From Acidobacteriaceae bacterium (GTDB lineage Bacteria > Acidobacteriota > Terriglobia > Terriglobales > Acidobacteriaceae), in contig PKXI01000346.1 of assembly GCA_003133425.1 (NCBI GenBank), positions 1 through 6,545 on the forward strand: 6,545 bases of DNA, in the 5' to 3' direction. The position numbers and the translations under genes were made by a program. The notes beneath the pieces were generated by a model. That model saw only the letters and a list, made by a program, of their open reading frames with translations, searched no databases and had not been told where the DNA came from. This document shows positions 1 to 5,302 of this stretch, one piece after another (the stretch's first letter is position 1; every line of letters starts with the position of its first letter).

Positions 1-18
1 ATACTTAACGTTGTAATA

Positions 19-486
19 CTAAAACGGTATGTCGTCGTCTGAGATCTCGGCCGATTGCGCTACATCGTCCTGCCCTGCGGGCGGGCGCTGGTCAAAGCTG
101 GCTGCCGAACTCGATGAACTCGTCGAACGGCTATAGCCGCCCGAGCCCTCTTCGCGGCCACTCAGCAGCGAGAGATCGTTCACGAGAATCTCGGTCTTGT
201 AGTGCTTTACGCCATCCTTGTCGTCCCAGGTGCGCGTCTGAATCTTGCCCTCGACGTACAGCTTCGACCCCTTTTTCACGTAATCGCGAATGATCTCGGC
301 AGTGCGCTTGAAGGCCACAAGGTTGTGCCACTCGGTGCGGTCTTGCCAGTTGCCCTGCTGGTCCTGAAAGCGATCGCTGGTGGCAAGTGAGAAGTTGGCC
401 ACCATGGTGCCGCCGGGGGTGGAACGAATCTCCGGATCTTTGCCCACATTCCCTAAAAGGATGACTTTGTTAACGCTCTTTGCCAT
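19..486 (-). CDS. ssb: Single-stranded DNA-binding protein SSB
   Basis: A 155-aa protein that coats single-stranded DNA during replication, recombination and repair and recruits partner proteins through its C-terminal tip. The N-terminal OB fold spans roughly residues 4-108, with the conserved LGNVGKDPE (11-19), TEWHNLVAF (51-59) and GSKLYVEGKIQTR (73-85) blocks; W47 and W53 fall in the DNA-contacting region. A Ser/Gly-rich linker (about 111-145) follows, and the protein ends in the classic acidic tip DDDIPF. The length is slightly below the 160-180 aa usual for bacterial SSB because the linker is short. The ATG is preceded by GGGAG (496..500) at 9-nt spacing, supporting this start. It lies 38 nt downstream of the 98-aa membrane protein on the same strand, so it could be co-transcribed with the ctaB cluster, though it has no functional link to it. 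The family call is very secure. Confidence 0.97.
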   Translation of the reverse strand: MAKSVNKVILLGNVGKDPEIRSTPGGTMVANFSLATSDRFQDQQGNWQDRTEWHNLVAFKRTAEIIRDYVKKGSKLYVEGKIQTRTWDDKDGVKHYKTEILVNDLSLLSGREEGSGGYSRSTSSSSSAASFDQRPPAGQDDVAQSAEISDDDIPF

Positions 487-524
487 GTTCGTTCACTCCC
501 GTAATTTCAAAGAATAACAGAGGA

Positions 525-821
525 CTAGCGCCCGTGTGCGATTCGCCGGTTGCGCAGCCACTTGGCCACGCCCAAAGCCAGCAGCAACCCGCCAAATGGG
601 ATGCACATCAGCGCGACGATCAGGGCGAACCACCCGGAGTTAGTGCTGGCGCCGGTATGCGAAAAGCCGCCCAGCGCGGTCTCCAGCAGCGCAGCGGCCA
701 GCAGGCCCGCGCCCACCATCGACCCGCCCCACTGCAGCAGTTGCCGCGTTCCGTCGTCGGGCTGGGCGAGAATGGGTTGAACTGGCTGGTTCGCTTCAGG
801 CTTCAGGGGACGTGTTGTCAT
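525..821 (-). CDS. Small two-helix membrane protein, function unknown
   Basis: A 98-aa protein I do not recognise. It has a polar, Pro/Gln-rich N-terminus (1-29), then two hydrophobic stretches that look like membrane helices (about 30-52 and 64-87) joined by a short Gly/Ser/Thr loop, and a basic C-terminal tail (KWLRNRRIAHGR) expected to stay in the cytoplasm. No catalytic or metal-binding motif is visible. It begins 7 nt after the DUF420 gene stop, and its AAAGGA ribosome-binding site (825..830) overlaps that TAA stop, so translational coupling is likely. Position at the end of the ctaB-DUF420 cluster suggests a role in, or next to, cytochrome oxidase assembly, but this rests on context alone. 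Reading-frame integrity and the tight spacing make it likely to be a real gene. Confidence 0.8.
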   Translation of the reverse strand: MTTRPLKPEANQPVQPILAQPDDGTRQLLQWGGSMVGAGLLAAALLETALGGFSHTGASTNSGWFALIVALMCIPFGGLLLALGVAKWLRNRRIAHGR

Positions 822-828
822 AAGTCCT

Positions 829-1374
829 TTATCCTTGCGCCAGGCGTAGCATCACGTAGGTGATCACGCCGGTCACTGAAACGTACAGCCACAAAGGAAA
901 CGTCCAGCGCGCGACCTTGCGGTGCTGAGGAATCCGCCCGCTCAGCGAGAAAAAGAACGTAACCAAAACCATCGGCAGCGCCACGATCGCCAGAACAATG
1001 TGGCTGGCCAGCAGCGGCAGGTAAACACCGCGCAGCGCCGCGTGAGCTGGGTAACGGACATCGCCATGGAGCGCGTGATGCAGAATGTAGCTCACCAGAA
1101 ACAGCGTGGAAAAGCCAAAGGCCGTAATCATTGCCGCGCGGTGCGCCTTGATTTTGCGCGCCCGGATGAACGTGTAACCGATCAGCAGGGAAGTGGCGGC
1201 CAGCCCGTTGAGAACCGCATTCAGTGCGGGGAGAAAAGCGTATTGCGCGCTCGTTGCCGACGCGGGATGAATATAAATCAGCCAGAAGAGAAACAGTGTT
1301 GCAGCCACACTTATTGCCAGAATGGCGGCGATGGCGGGGCGTGTACTCGATTGGGGTGCGACGGTGGACGTCAT
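829..1374 (-). CDS. DUF420 family membrane protein (YozB/CtaM-like)
   Basis: A 181-aa integral membrane protein with about five predicted helices (roughly 13-35, 46-68, 82-103, 120-143, 157-177). It matches the DUF420 pattern by eye: histidines placed at helix ends (H78 in KAHRAAM, H99/H100 in SYILHHALHG, H125 in LLASHIVLAI, H151 in the HRKVARWTFP block) and a closing LWLYVSVTGVITYVML segment. In the family, the Staphylococcus member CtaM is needed for function of the heme-A-containing aa3 oxidase, so a heme-copper oxidase biogenesis role is plausible. Here it directly follows heme O synthase ctaB with a 15-nt gap, which fits. The ATG has a good AAGGAAG ribosome-binding site (1382..1388) at 7-nt spacing. 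The family call is from motif and topology recognition; the exact biochemical role is unknown. Confidence 0.88.
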   Translation of the reverse strand: MTSTVAPQSSTRPAIAAILAISVAATLFLFWLIYIHPASATSAQYAFLPALNAVLNGLAATSLLIGYTFIRARKIKAHRAAMITAFGFSTLFLVSYILHHALHGDVRYPAHAALRGVYLPLLASHIVLAIVALPMVLVTFFFSLSGRIPQHRKVARWTFPLWLYVSVTGVITYVMLRLAQG

Positions 1375-1389
1375 GATTCCGCTTCCTTA

Positions 1390-2418
1390 TTACCTGGCGA
1401 TGGCGCAGACCATCAAAGTAGTGAAGAGAAGGGGTAGGTAGAGGACGCTTACCTTCAGCAGATCGCGCGCCAGCATGCGGCTCTCGGTCTCATCGCTGGT
1501 GCGCAGAATGCCTGCGAAGCGAATGGTGTAAGCCAGGTAAAGCAACCCCAGCGCGCCGGCCAGCGCGGCATAAGGAGTGCTCGCCATGCCCAGCCGCCAC
1601 GGAACGAGGCTCACTGGAATCATGACCACTGCAAAAAACAGCGCCTCGGCCACCGTGGACCATCCATCGGGCTGCACCACCGGCAACATGCGAATGCCCG
1701 CGCGAGCGTAGTCTTCGCGGTAGAGCCAACTGATGGCCATGAAGTGCGGAAACTGCCAGACAAAAAGAATTGCAAACAGCGCCACGCCCTGCCACTCAAT
1801 GCGTCCGCGCGCGGCCGTCCAGCCCAGCAGCGGGCCCATGGCTCCGGGAAACGCGCCGATGAATGTGGCCAATGCGGTCACTCGCTTCAGCGGCGTATAA
1901 ATGGCAACGTAGGTAAAGGCCGTAAGCAGTGCCAGCGCCACGGTGAGCAGGTTGGTGTGCAGCAGCAGCCACACCGCCCCCAGCGCCAGCGAGCCGAGTC
2001 CCGCTGCGATTCCCTGCGCCAATGAGAAGCGCCCCGCGGCCAGCGGCCGGTCGGCAGTCCGCTTCATGCGCGCGTCAGTCTTGCGCTCCAGCGCCTCATT
2101 CAGCGCGCCCGCTCCAGCCGACACCAGCCCGATTCCCAACAGCGCATCCAGCAATCCACGCTGGACGCTCGAAATCCCCGACAGCATCGACCCCAGGTAA
2201 AAGCCGCCCCAGCCCGTAACCAGCACCAGCCCTACAACTTTCACCTTGAACAGCTCACGCAGATCGTGGATCAGCGTGGCCGTAGCCCCCGGCTGCGGCG
2301 CATGCACGTGCGCATGAATGTGCCCATGCTCGAGGTTTTCAGGGGGCACGGGAAGGTCTACCGGATTGGCGGCCTGGGAAGCGGGAGTCATTGGGAAGGA
2401 TAAAGCCCTCGGCTGCAC
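1390..2418 (-). CDS. ctaB: Protoheme IX farnesyltransferase (heme O synthase)
   Basis: A UbiA-superfamily prenyltransferase that joins a farnesyl group to heme b to make heme O, the precursor of heme A or the cofactor of bo/ba-type oxidases; it acts in the cytoplasmic membrane. The signature NEALERKTDARMKRTADRPL runs from N107 to L126, with N107, E111 and D115 in the Mg/diphosphate-binding positions. YTPLKR (174-179), WQFPHF (221-226) and DYARAG (236-241) are further CtaB/CyoE marks, among about nine hydrophobic helices. The start given is GTG, the first start codon after an in-frame TGA; ATG at 2391 (residue 10) is an equally good alternative, and neither has a strong ribosome-binding site. 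The N-terminus is longer than usual and carries five alternating histidines (31-39). It heads the cluster with DUF420 and a small membrane protein. No heme A synthase (ctaA/COX15) is present in the window. A UbiA relative such as UbiA or MenA itself is unlikely given these motifs. Confidence 0.95.
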   Translation of the reverse strand: MQPRALSFPMTPASQAANPVDLPVPPENLEHGHIHAHVHAPQPGATATLIHDLRELFKVKVVGLVLVTGWGGFYLGSMLSGISSVQRGLLDALLGIGLVSAGAGALNEALERKTDARMKRTADRPLAAGRFSLAQGIAAGLGSLALGAVWLLLHTNLLTVALALLTAFTYVAIYTPLKRVTALATFIGAFPGAMGPLLGWTAARGRIEWQGVALFAILFVWQFPHFMAISWLYREDYARAGIRMLPVVQPDGWSTVAEALFFAVVMIPVSLVPWRLGMASTPYAALAGALGLLYLAYTIRFAGILRTSDETESRMLARDLLKVSVLYLPLLFTTLMVCAIAR

Positions 2419-2446
2419 TGCTCAGAACGGAAATGCGCCTGTTTCG

Positions 2447-2455
2447 ATCATACCA
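2447..2455 (-). promoter_or_regulatory. Candidate extended -10 promoter for ctaB operon
   Basis: Read on the minus strand, the sequence is TGGTATGAT: a TG-N extension followed by TATGAT, five of six matches to the sigma-70 -10 hexamer. No good -35 hexamer is visible 16-18 nt upstream, which is usual for extended -10 promoters. Transcription would begin near 2440, giving a leader of about 22 nt to the GTG start or about 49 nt to the ATG at 2391. It lies in the 71-nt gap after aroK, so ctaB and its followers may be transcribed separately from aroK. Confidence 0.4.
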
Positions 2456-2489
2456 AGCTAGGGGAGTGGGGAAGCTAAATCTCGAATTT

Positions 2490-3068
2490 TCAGCCCAATC
2501 GTGCGGCCCGCAAAATCGCATCTGCGACCTGCTCCGGGGTCAGTTTATCCACAGCGATCGATACATGCGCCGTCCGGTAAAGCGGCAGTCGTCGCTCATA
2601 GCGGCTGGTCAGATTTGCCTGGTCGGCCAGAATGGGCCGCGTGTGTTCGGTTCCCCCGCAGCGGGAGAGCGTAGTGGCCAGCTCCACCTCAAGGTGAACC
2701 AGGATCGTGCGCGGAGTCGAGAGCAACAGCGATCGCGTCTTCGGATGCTCAATGGCCCCCCCGCCCAGTGCCAGCACCAGGTAGTTACCCTCAGCCAGCC
2801 GCGCAATGGTCGCATGCTCGCGTTCGCGGAACTCCGCCTCACCGTGACTCGCAAAAATCTCGGTAATCGGTACTCCGGCCTCAGCCTCAATCACGTCGTC
2901 CACATCCACAAATCTCCAGCCCATCCGCGCCGCCACCAATGGGCCGACGGTTGTTTTTCCCGACCCCATGAAGCCGGTAAGCACAATGCGCCGATGTGCC
3001 GACGCCGACTCTTGCAGGGAGGCTGACGGTGAGCCGGGCGATGCTTCGGAATTGTTCTGAGCTGTCAT
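2490..3068 (-). CDS. aroK: Shikimate kinase
   Basis: A cytoplasmic enzyme that phosphorylates shikimate to shikimate 3-phosphate with ATP, the fifth step of the chorismate (aromatic amino acid) pathway. The 192-aa product has the P-loop GFMGSGKTT (32-40), the shikimate-binding acidic pair in FVDVDD (D55, D57), the conserved arginine in EFRERE (R81), LGGGA (101-105), the lid-region TRPIL with R144, and the adenine-side RYERRLPLY block (157-164). The core is normal size; the extra length is a 25-residue Ser/Ala/Gln-rich, probably disordered N-terminal tail. No ATG, GTG or TTG start between this ATG and the P-loop would leave an intact protein, so the tail is likely real. The ribosome-binding site is weak (GAAGA, about 5 nt away). 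It is separated from both neighbours by about 70 nt and is not beside aroB, its common partner elsewhere. AroL would be the same activity. Confidence 0.96.
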   Translation of the reverse strand: MTAQNNSEASPGSPSASLQESASAHRRIVLTGFMGSGKTTVGPLVAARMGWRFVDVDDVIEAEAGVPITEIFASHGEAEFREREHATIARLAEGNYLVLALGGGAIEHPKTRSLLLSTPRTILVHLEVELATTLSRCGGTEHTRPILADQANLTSRYERRLPLYRTAHVSIAVDKLTPEQVADAILRAARLG

Positions 3069-3109
3069 TTGATCTTCACGCGCGGATGGATTGCGCGGTC
3101 TCTCTTTTC

Positions 3110-3115
3110 AGTATA
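3110..3115 (-). promoter_or_regulatory. Candidate -10 element for aroK
   Basis: Minus-strand TATACT matches five of six positions of the sigma-70 -10 consensus and would start a transcript near 3103, leaving a leader of about 35 nt before the aroK ATG. There is no recognisable -35 hexamer at proper spacing, and read-through from the upstream EamA gene remains possible. The gap also holds a direct repeat CTTCAGC (3125..3131 and 3141..3147) around a GC-only palindrome, with no obvious function. Confidence 0.25.
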
Positions 3116-3142
3116 GGGAAGCGTCTTCAGCGGCCGCGGCCT

Positions 3143-3562
3143 TCAGCCCAGCACCATCACAATAGCGCCCACGGTAATCAGCGCCCCGCCCACCAGCGCG
3201 GGCGCATTCATTTTCTCCCCCAGCAGCAGCCACGCAAACACCATCACTAGCGGCACGCTCAGCTTGTCCAGCGGCGCAACCCGCGACGCCGGCCCCAACT
3301 GCAATGCGCGGAAGTAGCAGATCCACGACAGCCCCGTGGCCAGCCCCGACAGCGCAAGAAAAAGCAGCGTCCGCCTGTCGAGCGCACGAATCTCGCCGTG
3401 TTTGCCCAGCGCCAGCGCAATGCCCCATGCAAACACCACCACCACGCTGGTGCGCAGCGCCATGGCCAGGTTCGAGTCCACATGTTCCACGCCCACTTTG
3501 GCCAGCAATGCGGTGGCCGCGGCAAACGCCGCCGAAAGAAGCGCCCATCCAATCCAGCTCAT
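3143..3562 (-). CDS. Half-size EamA/DMT family membrane protein
   Basis: A 139-aa membrane protein with a single EamA (drug/metabolite transporter) repeat instead of the usual two. Hydrophobic segments lie at about 3-22, 34-52, 66-86, 99-114 and 120-138, giving five helices. The SGLATGLSW block (72-80), YFRALQLGPASRVAPLDKLSV (83-103) and LLGEKM (113-118) fit the short COG2510-type proteins, which are naturally this length, so it is not a truncated gene. Such half-size members are expected to pair as dimers in the membrane; the substrate is unknown and cannot be read from sequence. The ATG has no ribosome-binding site resembling the consensus, and the bases just before it are AT-rich (ATATTTTTC), so initiation may be weak or leader-independent. 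It is the first minus-strand gene beside the divergent intergenic region, 74 nt upstream of aroK. Confidence 0.88.
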   Translation of the reverse strand: MSWIGWALLSAAFAAATALLAKVGVEHVDSNLAMALRTSVVVVFAWGIALALGKHGEIRALDRRTLLFLALSGLATGLSWICYFRALQLGPASRVAPLDKLSVPLVMVFAWLLLGEKMNAPALVGGALITVGAIVMVLG

Positions 3563-3610
3563 GAAAAATATGGTACGCGGCCCCGCCCCGCAGCGCTGAT
3601 TTGACCGGCA

Positions 3611-3638
3611 TTTACAGCGAAACCAGAGTTACTATACC
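3611..3638 (+). promoter_or_regulatory. Candidate promoter toward the methyltransferase
   Basis: TTTACA (3611..3616, five of six to the -35 consensus), a 16-nt spacer, then TATACC (3633..3638, four of six to the -10). Transcription would begin near 3645 and give a leader of about 96 nt before the methyltransferase ATG. The promoter overlaps the left arm of the TA-flanked inverted repeat, so the repeat may have brought or reshaped it. Spacing is one base short of optimal and the -10 is weak. Confidence 0.3.
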
Positions 3639-3730
3639 GCGAAGCGATAGGCCTCAAGTCGACGCGACCACCAGGGAGCGGCGACCCCGCAAATGGCTCA
3701 ACAGGGCACACGAACTCTGGTTTCGCTCTA
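3613..3730. repeat. TA-flanked 15-bp inverted repeat, MITE-like
   Basis: A perfect 15-bp inverted repeat has arms at 3616..3630 (AGCGAAACCAGAGTT) and 3713..3727 (its exact complement). One mismatched base lies outside each arm, then TA on both sides (3613-3614 and 3729-3730), so arm plus flank matches at 17 of 18 positions. The enclosed unit, 3615..3728, is 114 bp and non-coding. TA flanks and short terminal repeats are typical of non-autonomous elements of the IS630/Tc1-mariner kind, whose target is TA; that identity is inference. A near-copy of the arm sits at 6527..6545. Alternatives are an operator for a dimeric regulator or a long stem in the transcript. Confidence 0.5.
3631..3657 (-). 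promoter_or_regulatory. Candidate promoter toward the EamA gene
   Basis: On the minus strand, TTGAGG (3652..3657) is followed after 15 nt by TATAGT (3631..3636), which matches five of six -10 positions. The 15-nt spacer is shorter than the usual 16-18. A start near 3624 would leave a leader of about 62 nt to the EamA ATG. The -10 element shares its bases with the opposite-facing candidate, so the two would compete for polymerase. Confidence 0.3.
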
Positions 3731-3740
3731 GACTTGAGGA
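3652..3740 (+). promoter_or_regulatory. 9-bp stem covering the methyltransferase RBS
   Basis: CCTCAAGTC (3652..3660) is exactly complementary to GACTTGAGG (3731..3739). The right arm contains GAGG of the only Shine-Dalgarno-like sequence for the methyltransferase, GAGGA at 3736..3740, which directly abuts the ATG at 3741. If the pair forms in the transcript, the start region is closed. The left arm lies between the two arms of the 15-bp inverted repeat, so the two pairings interleave. A 9-bp match within about 80 bases can occur by chance at a few percent. Confidence 0.3.
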
Positions 3741-4580
3741 ATGCAGACCGGCCGCGCCAGCAGGACAGCCCTGAAAGTAGCCATTCGCCGCGCCGCCCAC
3801 CAGCTCATCGACCAGCCTCGCGTTCTCGACGACCCCATTGCCGTGCGCCTTGTCGGCAACCGATTCGCCCGCGACATGGAACGCGCCATGCACAAGGTTG
3901 CGCGCGATTTTCGCCTCTTCATGGCCGCCCGCAGCCGCTATGCCGAAGACCGCCTGGCAGCCTCTGTTGCGCAGGGGGTCAATCAGTATGTGGTGCTCGG
4001 TGCCGGCCTCGACACCTTTGCCTATCGCAACCCATTTCCGTCGCTGCGAGTCTTTGAAGTGGATTTTCCCGCCACCCAGCAGTGGAAGCGCGACATGCTC
4101 GCCGAAGCCGACGTCGGCATCCCAGCCAACCTCACCTTTGTTCCGCTGGACTTTGAGCACAAAACGCTGTCCGAGGGCCTCGCCGAGGCGGGCTTCAACG
4201 CCAGCTCCCCAGCGTTCTTCGGCTGGCTTGGAGTCGTCCCCTACCTCACGCTTGATGCCTTTCGATCCACACTCGCCACCATCGGCCAATTGCCCGCCGG
4301 CACCGCCGTCACCTTCGACTACGTCTTCGCGCCCGACACGCTGAGCCCCAAGCGACGCCAGGTCTTCAACACACTATCCGAACGCGTAGCCGCTGCCGGT
4401 GAGCCTTTCCGCCTCTTCTTCGCGGCCGACGAGCTGGAAAGTGAACTGCGCCGCGCCGGATTCCACCGCTTCGAGCAGGTGGATTCCGACCGCCTCAACG
4501 ACCTTTACTTCAAGGACCGCGCCGACGGCCTCAAGCTCTCCCCGGTTCGCATCGGCATGCTGGCCACCGCCTGGATCTGA
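3741..4580 (+). CDS. Class I SAM-dependent methyltransferase, LCM/TIGR00027-like
   Basis: A 279-aa cytoplasmic protein of the leucine carboxyl methyltransferase-like group (COG3315 type), which transfers a methyl group from S-adenosylmethionine, often to an oxygen; the acceptor is not predictable here. The N-terminal SRTALKVAIRRAAHQ and DDPIAVRLVG (7-39) are the group's usual opening. Motif I is YVVLGAGLDTFAYR (83-96), the acidic SAM-ribose position lies in EVDFP (106-110), and FVPLDFE (133-139) and WLGVVPYLT (162-170) follow. Length is normal for the group. The ATG is the first start after an in-frame TGA at 3735, and later starts would remove the family's N-terminus. The GAGGA ribosome-binding site touches the ATG, which is unusually close and predicts poor initiation. 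It opens the rightward gene set, 37 nt before lptE, but shares no evident pathway with it. Confidence 0.9.
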   Translation: MQTGRASRTALKVAIRRAAHQLIDQPRVLDDPIAVRLVGNRFARDMERAMHKVARDFRLFMAARSRYAEDRLAASVAQGVNQYVVLGAGLDTFAYRNPFPSLRVFEVDFPATQQWKRDMLAEADVGIPANLTFVPLDFEHKTLSEGLAEAGFNASSPAFFGWLGVVPYLTLDAFRSTLATIGQLPAGTAVTFDYVFAPDTLSPKRRQVFNTLSERVAAAGEPFRLFFAADELESELRRAGFHRFEQVDSDRLNDLYFKDRADGLKLSPVRIGMLATAWI

Positions 4581-4617
4581 GTGCGATTCTGGGTGCAGCT
4601 ACGCGTTAAGATGAGTC

Positions 4618-5139
4618 ATGCGCCTGTTCGCTCCAGCGTTCTTTACCGCCGTCCTGCTCACTGTCTCCGGATGCGGATATCACACTCTCGGCGCCGCCAC
4701 TCATCTGCGCGCAGACCTGCACACGCTCTCCGTGCCGCTCTTCGCCACGCGCACAGAGACCTACCGCACTGAAACAGCGATGACCAACGCGGTGATTCGT
4801 GAGTTTGCTTCCCGTACCCGTTTCCGCGTGACTCCTGGCGCAGCCCCTGATGCGGGCGCAGTGCTGCACGGCACCATCCTCAAAGAAGCCGTAGCGCCGC
4901 TCACTTACAACTCGTCCACGCAGCAGTCGTCCAGCTTCCTCATCACAATCGTCGTTTCCGTTACGCTCAACGGTCCAGACGGCCGCGTTCTCTACCAGAA
5001 CGGCAACTATGTCTTCCGCGAGCAGTACCAATCCACCACCGACCTGGCAACGTTCATTCAGGAAGACCCGGCCGCCATCGACCGCCTCTCCAAAGCCTTC
5101 GCCCGCCAGCTCGTAGCCGACGTGCTCGAGGGCCTCTGA
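4618..5139 (+). CDS. lptE: LPS-assembly lipoprotein LptE
   Basis: A 173-aa outer-membrane lipoprotein expected to plug and stabilise the LptD barrel that delivers lipopolysaccharide to the cell surface. It has a short signal peptide (about 1-18) ending in a lipobox VSGC with the lipidated C19, followed at once by GYHTLG, the usual LptE opening. Further family marks are LSVPLFATRTETYRTETAMTNAVIREF (37-63) and RTRFRV (66-71), then a Ser/Thr-rich strand region and a C-terminal helix (about 150-171). Sequence conservation in this family is low, but lipobox, length and the holA neighbour agree: E. coli also has lptE (rlpB) directly before holA. It starts 37 nt after the methyltransferase; the ribosome-binding site is weak (GAG 4 nt from ATG). 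An ATG 7 nt upstream (4611) is out of frame. A generic lipoprotein is the only serious alternative. Confidence 0.88.
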   Translation: MRLFAPAFFTAVLLTVSGCGYHTLGAATHLRADLHTLSVPLFATRTETYRTETAMTNAVIREFASRTRFRVTPGAAPDAGAVLHGTILKEAVAPLTYNSSTQQSSSFLITIVVSVTLNGPDGRVLYQNGNYVFREQYQSTTDLATFIQEDPAAIDRLSKAFARQLVADVLEGL

Positions 5140-5193
5140 ATCCTCAGCCGCAGCGAAGAACTGACGAATCCCAACCCAAAGCCGCAACAATTT

Positions 5194-5214
5194 CCGACAG
5201 CTCGTCTTTGTCGG
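5194..5214 (+). other. Small hairpin in the lptE-holA spacer
   Basis: CCGACA (5194..5199) can pair with TGTCGG (5209..5214) around a 9-nt loop. No T-run follows on either strand, so it does not qualify as an intrinsic terminator; it may be an mRNA-processing or attenuation structure or simply chance. The rest of the 159-nt spacer 5140..5298 holds the 15-codon ORF described separately and an unsupported minus-strand ORF. Confidence 0.25.
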
Positions 5215-5254
5215 GACTGGCCTCGACACGCCGCACAGGATATTCTGGAGCCGC

Positions 5255-5302
5255 ATGATCCACGCATTCAAAGGCTGCGCTGAACGGAGACTAGCGCTTT
5301 GA
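5255..5302 (+). CDS. Possible 15-codon leader ORF coupled to holA
   Basis: An ATG with a reasonable Shine-Dalgarno sequence (TGGAG, 5246..5250, 4 nt away) opens a 15-codon frame encoding MIHAFKGCAERRLAL. Its TGA stop overlaps the TTG start of holA as TTGA, a layout typical of translational coupling. No homology or regulatory codon run is evident in the peptide. It could set a low level of delta subunit, or be chance in a spacer. Confidence 0.3.
   Translation: MIHAFKGCAERRLAL

Noticed and set aside
2391..3026. 211-codon plus-strand frame opposite aroK
   Set aside because: It covers aroK, whose P-loop and substrate motifs are unambiguous, and the frame itself resembles no family.
3132..3141. 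GC-only palindrome GGCCGCGGCC after the EamA stop, considered as a terminator
   Set aside because: It has no room for a loop and no T-run follows on the minus strand.
3143..3562. EamA gene considered as a truncated two-repeat transporter
   Set aside because: Single-repeat members of about 140 aa exist as a natural group, and the start, stop and helix count are intact.
3654..4289. 211-codon open frame on the minus strand opposite the methyltransferase
   Set aside because: It is a mirror of the high-G+C codon pattern of the methyltransferase, which has clear family motifs; the minus-strand frame shows no domain.
4611..4613. ATG seven bases before the lptE start
   Set aside because: It is out of frame with lptE and leads into a frame without a signal peptide or lipobox.
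4606..5271. 221-codon open frame on the minus strand opposite lptE
   Set aside because: It overlaps the whole of lptE, which has a lipobox and conserved gene order; the opposite frame has no recognisable motif.
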